Source of the DNA: Strix aluco
Taxonomy: Eukaryota > Chordata > Aves > Strigiformes > Strigidae
Assembly (NCBI RefSeq): GCF_031877795.1
Contig: NC_133955.1
Location: forward strand, 3,286,001 to 3,350,000
Direction: 5' to 3'
DNA: 64,000 bases
The position numbers were made by a program, and so were the translations under genes. The notes under the pieces were generated by a model. That model was not told the origin of the DNA. It ran no database searches and was given only the letters and a program-made list of their open reading frames with translations. Every line of letters starts with the position of its first letter. The stretch's first letter is position 1. Positions 57,401 through 64,000 of this stretch are shown here, piece after piece.

Positions 57401-60400
57401 GGAGAGTGGATTTGGGGAGGGCAGGTGGAGAAACCTGGGGAGGGCCATGTGTCGGGGAGTCCCCCGTGCTCAGGCTGCTGTGGTCTCCCTTGCAGTGCAC
57501 TTTGGGTGGCTTTGAGGAGCTCCAGAGCATGAAGGCAGAGAAGCGGGAGATGCTGGGCCTCCCGCCGCTCCCGGAGGACAGCATTAAAGTCATCCGCAAC
57601 ATGCGAGCTGCCTCCCCGCCCGCCTCCGCCTCCGACCTGATCGAGCAGCAGCAGAAGCGAGGCCGGCGCGAGCACAAGGTGAGGCTGGCCCAGGGGCTGG
57701 GGACAGTGACGTTAATGAGGGGTCTGGACACCGACCTTGGAGCAATTTATCCCCGGGGTATTCACCTGCCTGCTCTTCTCTCTCCAGGCCCTGATTAAGC
57801 AGGATAACCTCGACGCCTTCAACGAGCGGGATCCTTACAAAGCTGACGACTCCCGTGAGGAAGAGGAGGAAAACGATGACGACAACAGCCTGGAGGGAGA
57901 GACCTTCCCCCTCGAACGGGATGAAGTGATGCCTCCGCCCACCCAGCATCCCCCCAGTGACCGCATCACCTGCCCCAAGGGGCTGCCCTGGGCCCCCAAG
58001 GTCCGGTGAGTCCCTGGGGCTGACCTGCAGGGAGAGCTGGAGTGGAAAACAGAGGCTCTTAAATACTGAGAACTTTGGCAGGGGCATGGGGAAGATGTTG
58101 GGGACGGGGCGGTCACTTTGGTGGCAGTTCTCTTGATGTGCTGGGCTCAGCACCATCTCCTGTATCTGTCCACGAGGCTTTTCCTGATGCCCCGGGCTGT
58201 GACGTGCCCAGGCAGACAGCAAGATGTGACTCTTCCTCTTCTCCCTTTGCTGCAGGGAGAAGGACATCGAGATGTTCCTGGAGTCCAGCCGCAGCAAGTT
58301 CATTGGCTACACGCTGGGCAGGTGGGTTCCTGCAGAGCCACCCTGGGGGGCTGCCGATTTGGGGGGGTTGCAGTAGAAACTGCTAGTGTGGGGGCTGCCG
58401 TTGCCCTCCACTTGGCCACAGAGAAATCCTGGGCTCACTGGCACCTTCCTGGGGTGGCTGATCTCTGACCCACCCATGGGTGGCTCAGGTTTGCCCCTGC
58501 CTGCGCCCAGCCTGGCTCTTTCCCTTCTCTCTAGTGACACCAACACCGTGGTGGGCTTGCCCCGGCCCATCCACGAGAGCATCCGAACCCTCAAGCTGGT
58601 GAGTACGCTGACAAATTCCCACAAATTGTGTGGGTACCTCTTCCCCATCCCCCTGCACTGATCACAAGTCAAGGCCAGGGGTGTTATTTTCCTGTCCCCT
58701 CTCCCACTTGCTTAACCCTGTGATGGGAGAGGCCTCAAGTTTTCATCCCATCCCTGGTCTCCCAGGCTGGCCAAGCCCCTTTCCTTGCTGGTTTCATCTC
58801 TTTCTTACTGGGGTTGTCTCAGAGGTGAGGCCAGCACAGAATCACAGAATCACTCAGGTTGGAAAAGCCCCTCGGGATCATCGAGTCCAACCCTCAGCCC
58901 GACTCTACAAGGTTCTCCCCTACCCCACATCCCCCCACAGCTCATCCAAACGACCCTTAAACACACCCAGGGATGGGGACTCCACCCCCTCCCTGGGCAG
59001 CCTATTCCACTCTCTGACCACTCTTTCGGGGAAACATTTGTTCCTCATGTCCAGCCTGACCCTCCCCTGTTGCAGTTTCAAGCTGTTCCCTCTTGTTCTG
59101 TCACTAATTCCCTGGGAGAAGAGACCAGCACCAACCTCTCCACAACGTCCTTTCAGGGAGCTGTAGAGAGTGATGAGTCTCCCCTCACCTTCTCCTCCTC
59201 ACACTGAACAGTCCCAGCTCCTTCAATGGCTCCTCACAGGATTTATTCTCCAGGCCCTTCCCCACCTCGTTGCCCTCCTCTGCCCTCGCTCCAGCACCTC
59301 GAGATCTCTCTCGTGTTGAGGTGCCCAAAACTGGACACAACCCTCCAGGTGTGGCCTCACCAGTGCAGAGTACAGGGGGACTGTCACCTCCCCTGCCCAT
59401 CACCAGTGCAACAGGAGTAACAGAGGTCCCTGGAGGGACTTAAAAAGATGATGGGACCAGGCTGGGGTTGGTGGCATCAAAGGGCAGGGGGTCTGTGGTG
59501 TGACCCCCCCCTCTCTCCCCGTGCAGCACAAGTACACGTCGATCGCAGAGGTGCAAGTGCACATGGAGGATGAGTACCTGCGCTCCCCCCTCTCTGGGGT
59601 GAGTGTGGGGATGAAGCTCCTGGGCTGGGGGGTTTGCTCTGCTGAGGAGGGAGGAGCAATTTCTCTGGGGCAGCGGGTGGGGGGTGTGGGGAGGTTTGGG
59701 CAGGAGTCAGGGGTATCCTGCCCTTGGGGTTGGAGAGCCTGGGGCTGAGCCAGGCCCACGGCGCCAGTGGCAGCTCCTGGTGTGAGGTTTTCTGGTCTCT
59801 CCTGGCACCAGGGGGAAGAAGTGGTGGAGCAAGTGCCTGCAGAGATCCTGTACCAGGGCCTCCTGCCAAGCCTGCCACAGTACATGGTGAGCTGGGGGGC
59901 ACTGGGGTGCCCTGGGCTCCCTCCAGTGCTCCATCCCTTTCCAGGGGTGCCCCCAGGTTTTCTTCCCTCCTCGCATGTACATCCCTGTTACTGTCTCCTG
60001 CGGCGGGGAGATGGGGCCTGTGGCCGGTCCCTCCACTCCCATCCCCTGATCCATCTTGCCCTTCTCCCCAGATCGCTCTGCTGAAGATCCTCCTGGCTGC
60101 AGCCCCCACCTCCAAAGCCAAGACGGACTCCATCAACATCCTGGCAGACGTCTTGCCGGAGGAGATGCCGTGAGTGACCGCAGAGGGCAAGCAGAGAGGC
60201 TGGGTGGTGGTGGGGAAGGAAGGGGGGACAGGAAGGAGCCAGGCAGGGGGGTGCTGGGGCTGTGCTGAGGCCTCCTGGGCAATCTGACCATCTTCTGCTC
60301 GGCGGCGTGCCAGGAATTGTGTGTGGCTGCAGGAGCTTTTAACAAGCGCCAGGCCAAGAGGGAATGGCCTCAAGCTGCGCCAGGGCAGGGTCAGACTGGC

Positions 60401-63400
60401 TCTTAGGAAGGATTTCTTTGCAGAAGGGCGTTGGAATGGGCTGCCCAGGGCAGGGGGGGAGTCCCCATCCCTGGAGGGGTTGAAGAGTTGGGTTGATCCA
60501 GCGCTGAGGGATCTGGTGGAGTTGGGAACGGTCAGGGTGAGGTTCATGGTTGGACTGGAGGAGCTTCAAGGGCTTTTCCAACCGAGATGATTCTGTGAGC
60601 TGGTTGTGGGCGGCTGCTGGGAGCCCAGGGGACGGCAGGACTGTCTGCTGACACTGCGGGGGCTGGCGGGGTGCAGACAGTGCCCCCCAGCCCAAGGATC
60701 CCTCTGTGTCCCCCCAGGACCACAGTGCTGCAGAGCATGAAGCTGGGGGTGGACGTCAATCGGCACAAGGAGATCATCGTCAAAGCCATTTCTGCTGTGC
60801 TGCTGCTCCTGCTCAAGCACTTCAAGCTGAATCACATCTACCAGGTGAGGCGGGTCAGGGTCCAGCCGCCCCACGCGGGGCTTTGGGGATGGGCAGGACC
60901 CAGGGTGGGTCCCCGTTCACCTGCTTTTCTCCCCAGTTTGAGTACATGGCCCAGCATCTGGTCTTCGCCAACTGCATCCCGCTCATCTTGAAGTTCTTCA
61001 ACCAGAACATCATGTCCTACATCACTGCTAAGAACAGGTAGTGGAGGGGGCTGTGGGTTTGGAGAGGGGGTCCCTGCTTGCTTTGCCCCTCCACTGGCTG
61101 CAGGTTTGGGTGCAGGTAGACCCGGGAAGTGCCCACTGCAGCTGATCTCCGGTGGGTGGGAGGTGTGGGGCTGCGTTGCCCCCAAGCCAGGTAGGATCTG
61201 GGGGAGCAGTGTGACACCGCCTCAACTTCCTGCAGCATTTCCGTCCTGGACTACCCATACTGTGTGGTGCACGAGCTGCCGGAGCTGACGGCAGAGAGCC
61301 TGGTGAGTCTCTGCCTTCTCTGCCAGGTCCTGGCACCCTGGGCTGCTTACTGGGGAGGATCATGGGTGTGGGGAGGCAGCAGGGCTCCAGCACCCAGCCC
61401 TGGCACCCTCAGCACTCCTGCGCTTGGCCCCTGGGGCTTTGGGGGGGGTGCGTGGGGCTGGCAGACATCTCCTGCCCGTCTGCTGTGCTTTGGGCAAGGA
61501 TCCTCGGACCAGAACAGCCCCTCCTCATCCCCACTCCGCTCTCTTGCCTGACCCCTGCCTCCGCTTTCCTGCAGGAAGCCGGAGACAACAACCAGTTTTG
61601 CTGGAGGAACCTCTTCTCCTGCATAAACCTCCTGCGCATCCTCAACAAGCTGACCAAGTGGAAGCACTCCCGCACCATGGTGAGGGCCGGGGAACCTGCT
61701 GGGGCTCAGCCCAGCTGGACTTGGGCTGTCACTGGGAGCCTGGACTGGGTGAGGGGGCTGTGGATACCTTGGGGTGCCCTTTGCACCCCAGACCCCACTG
61801 GGGAGTGGGAGGTGAGAGAGGGAGAGCGTGTGCTGCAAGGGGAGGGTTTGGGGGTGCTGGAGGAGGTGGTTGGCACCTGTCCCATGGGACGTACCCCCCA
61901 TCTCCGTGTCCCCCTGCCGCGGGTGGGGGCTGTTCCCCGCAGATGCTGGTGGTGTTCAAGTCAGCCCCCATCCTGAAGCGGGCTCTGAAGGTGAAGCAGG
62001 CCATGATGCAGCTCTACGTGCTGAAGCTGCTCAAGGTACAGACCAAGTACCTGGGCCGGCAGTGGAGGAAGAGCAACATGAAAACCATGTCGGCCATTTA
62101 CCAGAAAGTGCGGCACCGTCTCAACGACGACTGGGCTTACGGCAACGGTACGTCCTTCACAGCGTTATCCTTCCTGCTCCACGCAGGTCTGTGCCCAGAG
62201 CTGTCCCTTTGCTGCTGTGCAGCCCTTAAACCTGGGGTGCAGGGAGGGATTTGGGGTGGTGGCGTAGTGGGGAAGAGGGAAAGGGCTGGCAATGGCTGCG
62301 TGTTTCCCCCAGCAGCGCTACAGGCTTGGGGAGGAGTGGCTGGAGACCTGTGAGTCAGAGAGGGACCTGGGGGCGTTATTGATACCCAGCTGAACAGGAG
62401 CCAGCAGTGTGCCCAGGTGGCCAAGAAGGCCAATGGCATCCTGGCTTGCATTAGCACTAGCGTGGCCAGCAGGGACAGGGAAGGGATCTTACCCCTGTGC
62501 TCGGCACTGGTGAGGCCGCCCCTCGATGAGTGGGTTCAGTTTTGGGCCCCTCACTCCAAAAAGGCCATTGAATGACTCGAGCGTGTCCAGAGAAGGGCAA
62601 CGGAGCTGGTGCAGGGTCTGGAGCACAGGTCTGATGGGGAGCGGCTGAGGGAACTGGGGGGGTTTAGTGTGGAGAAGAGGAGGCTGAGGGGAGACCTCAT
62701 GGCCCTCTGCAACTCCCTGAAAGGAGGGTGCAGAGAGGGGGGATGAGTCTCTTGAGCCAAGGACCCAGCGCCAGGACAAGAGGGAATGGCCTCAAGCTGC
62801 GCCAGGGCAGGGTCAGACTGGCTCTTAGGAAGGATTTCTTTGCAGAAGGGGTTGTTGGGCGTTGGAATGGGCTGCCCAGGGCAGGGGGGGAGTCCCCATC
62901 CCTGGAGGGGTTGAAGAGTCGGGTTGACCCAGCGCTGAGGGATCTGGTGGAGTTGGGAACGGTCAGGGTGAGGTTCATGGTTGGGCTGGAGGAGCTTCAA
63001 GGGCTTTTCCAGCCGAGATGATTCTGTGTTGGAGCCGTTGGTGGCTGCCTGCTCCGTGCTTTGCATCTTGCTCTTTGTAATGACCTTCAGGGACCTTTCC
63101 TGAGGGATTTGGCCTGGCTGAAGGGCCCCCAGCTCCCCTCTGACACCCCTCTTTCCTCTACCCAGACCTGGACGCCCGTCCCTGGGACTTCCAGGCGGAG
63201 GAGTGCGCCCTGCGCGCCAGCATTGAGCGCTTCAACTCGCGTCGCTACGACCGGGCCCACAGCAACCCCGATTTTCTCCCCGTGGACAACTGCCTGCAGA
63301 GTGTGCTGGGCCAACGCGTGGACCTGCCCGAGGATTTCCAGGTCAACTACGACCTGTGGCTGGAGCGGGAGGTTTTCTCCCGACCCATCTCCTGGGAGGA

Positions 63401-63413
63401 GCTGCTGCAGTGA
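51452..63413 (+). CDS. STRIP1: Striatin-interacting protein 1 (FAM40A), 821 aa
   Basis: Core scaffold of the STRIPAK phosphatase-kinase complex (striatin, PP2A, MOB4, GCKIII kinases), acting in cell shape and cytoskeleton. Exons: 51452-51583, 53115-53184, 53473-53547, 54066-54200, 54578-54698, 55057-55125, 55573-55679, 56890-57017, 57496-57678, 57788-58005, 58256-58321, 58535-58598, 59527-59598, 59812-59886, 60072-60169, 60718-60844, 60937-61037, 61236-61302, 61575-61679, 61943-62147, 63166-63413. The protein follows human STRIP1 (837 aa) closely from [20 protein letters not shown] to ISWEELLQ. It has the N1221 domain in the first half, an acidic linker ([10 protein letters not shown], exon 10) and the DUF3402 domain in the second. 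The N-terminus is shorter, Gly-rich where human is Pro-rich. KLHKY at the exon 12/13 junction replaces human KQHKY. An in-frame ATG at 51359 could add 31 residues; I chose 51452 because MEP and the following NNK match human. Confidence 0.98.
55746..56531 (+). mobile_element. CR1 LINE, 5'-truncated, in STRIP1 intron 7
   Basis: About 786 bp. The 5' part still encodes recognisable CR1 reverse-transcriptase C-terminus ([20 protein letters not shown] ... SALVRPHLE) and leads into the 3' untranslated region and terminal ATTCTGGGATTCTGTG. Stop codons and frame breaks show it is dead. It belongs to a different subfamily from the copies at 9657, 60346 and 62312, and matches the reverse copy at 58835-59396. 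Confidence 0.95.
58835..59396 (-). mobile_element. CR1 LINE, 5'-truncated, minus strand, in STRIP1 intron 12
   Basis: Starts with CACAGAATCACAGAATCA (reverse complement of the CR1 3' terminus) and runs through the 3' region back to the end of the reverse-transcriptase frame. It is the same subfamily as 55746-56531 in opposite orientation; by eye most of the 3' 450 bp differs by only a few per cent. It ends about 130 bp before exon 13. Confidence 0.95.
60346..60597 (+). mobile_element. CR1 LINE, short 5'-truncated copy, in STRIP1 intron 15
   Basis: About 250 bp of CR1 3' end, starting at GCGCCAGGCCAAGAGGGAAT and ending GATGATTCTGTG. Nearly identical to the matching part of 62312-63028 except for a small deletion near 60426 and a few substitutions. 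Confidence 0.93.
62312..63028 (+). mobile_element. CR1 LINE, 5'-truncated, in STRIP1 intron 20
   Basis: About 717 bp, from the end of the reverse-transcriptase frame (CCCAGGTGGCCAAGAAGGCC) to the terminal GATGATTCTGTG. The part from 62521 is almost identical to 9657-10202, which lacks the more 5' section. It stops 137 bp before the last STRIP1 exon. Confidence 0.95.
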
Positions 63414-64000
63414 CAGAGGCTGGGGAGGCAGGAGCGGGGGTGCTTTGGGGAGATCTCGAGGCTGCCCCGCTGCTGAGGGGCAGGGGGAGCGAGGCTTTGT
63501 GGGGGGGGTCTGTGGCTGCCTGGACCCCCTGTGGTGGGCTTGGGGAGAGGCTGGAGCTGTGGGGTCCCCGCTGAGACACCGTCCTGCCCCTCTGCCTCCT
63601 CCCAGGCTGTGCCAGGCTCAGCCCCGAGCTGAGGGTGGAGGCCCCAGCGCCCCGGGAGTTTCCTGTTGGGTTGGGGGGCACCTGTGTGCGCCCCTGGTCG
63701 ATGCTTTTGGTGGCAGCACCCCCATCACCCTCCTCCTGCCCCCCACCAGCCAGAGCTGAGAAGGGGAAGCGAGCGGCGGTGTGGGGAGCGGGGGAAAGCC
63801 GGGGCGAAGGCCCTTTGGGCAGTGCTGGGGGCAGGAAAACGGGCTGTCCCCCTGCCCGGACCCTGCCTGGGGACACGGTGACGGGGTCGGGGGCGCTGGG
63901 AGGGCGATGGCGGGGGGGGGTTTGAGGGGCTGACCCCTTGCCGATGGGCTGGGGAGGGCTGCAGACTGCAGTCTTCCCTCGCCCCGCTGGGTGGGGTGGA
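63414..64000 (+). other. STRIP1: STRIP1 3'UTR, runs past the window end
   Basis: Sequence after the stop TGA (63411-63413) is G-rich, with no poly(A) signal before the window ends. The open frames here have no recognisable product. The 3'UTR is therefore incomplete in this window. Confidence 0.75.

Overview
This is vertebrate genomic DNA, and almost certainly avian. Every gene is split by GT-AG introns. The only recognisable interspersed repeats are 3' ends of CR1 LINEs (ending ...ATTCTGTG, no poly-A), and no SINEs are seen. DNA is G+C-rich and introns are short outside one gene, as on a bird microchromosome. The CSF1 protein has the avian-type sequence but, as far as I can recall the chicken protein, is not identical to it, so I infer a bird other than chicken. 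I cannot name the species.

Three protein-coding genes lie head to tail on the + strand: CSF1 (11433-17847, 8 coding exons, 507 aa), AHCYL1/IRBIT (23901-48681, 17 exons, 526 aa) and STRIP1/FAM40A (51452-63413, 21 exons, 821 aa). This order and orientation match human 1p13.3. I assembled all three exon by exon; every junction is GT-AG and keeps frame. They are functionally unrelated neighbours (a secreted macrophage growth factor, an IP3-receptor/transport regulator, a STRIPAK scaffold), not an operon-like unit.

Region by region: 1-8240 is G+C-rich intergenic DNA with no exon I can defend. 8241-9052 is a 20-bp minisatellite carrying about 20 CACGTG E-boxes. 9657-10202 is a CR1 copy that runs straight into a 670-bp TG-rich microsatellite. 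10930-11275 is a pentanucleotide-like CCGAG/CCGCT tract abutting the TATA-containing CSF1 core promoter. CSF1 intron 2 holds a perfect 100-bp palindrome without spacer. 19.76-23.4 kb is intergenic, with a compact cluster of MARE/PU.1/NF-kB/TATA-like sites and an unassigned poly(A) signal. AHCYL1 has a CpG-type promoter with twin CREs, a 15.5-kb first intron and a 2-kb 3'UTR. STRIP1 has a CpG promoter with repeated YY1-type sites and four CR1 insertions in its introns, two of them forming a long inverted repeat around exons 8-12.

I found no new multi-gene system. The most unusual items are the palindrome, the E-box minisatellite, the inverted CR1 pair in STRIP1, the repeated YY1 elements that create an in-frame upstream ATG, and the missing inter-chain cysteine in avian CSF1.
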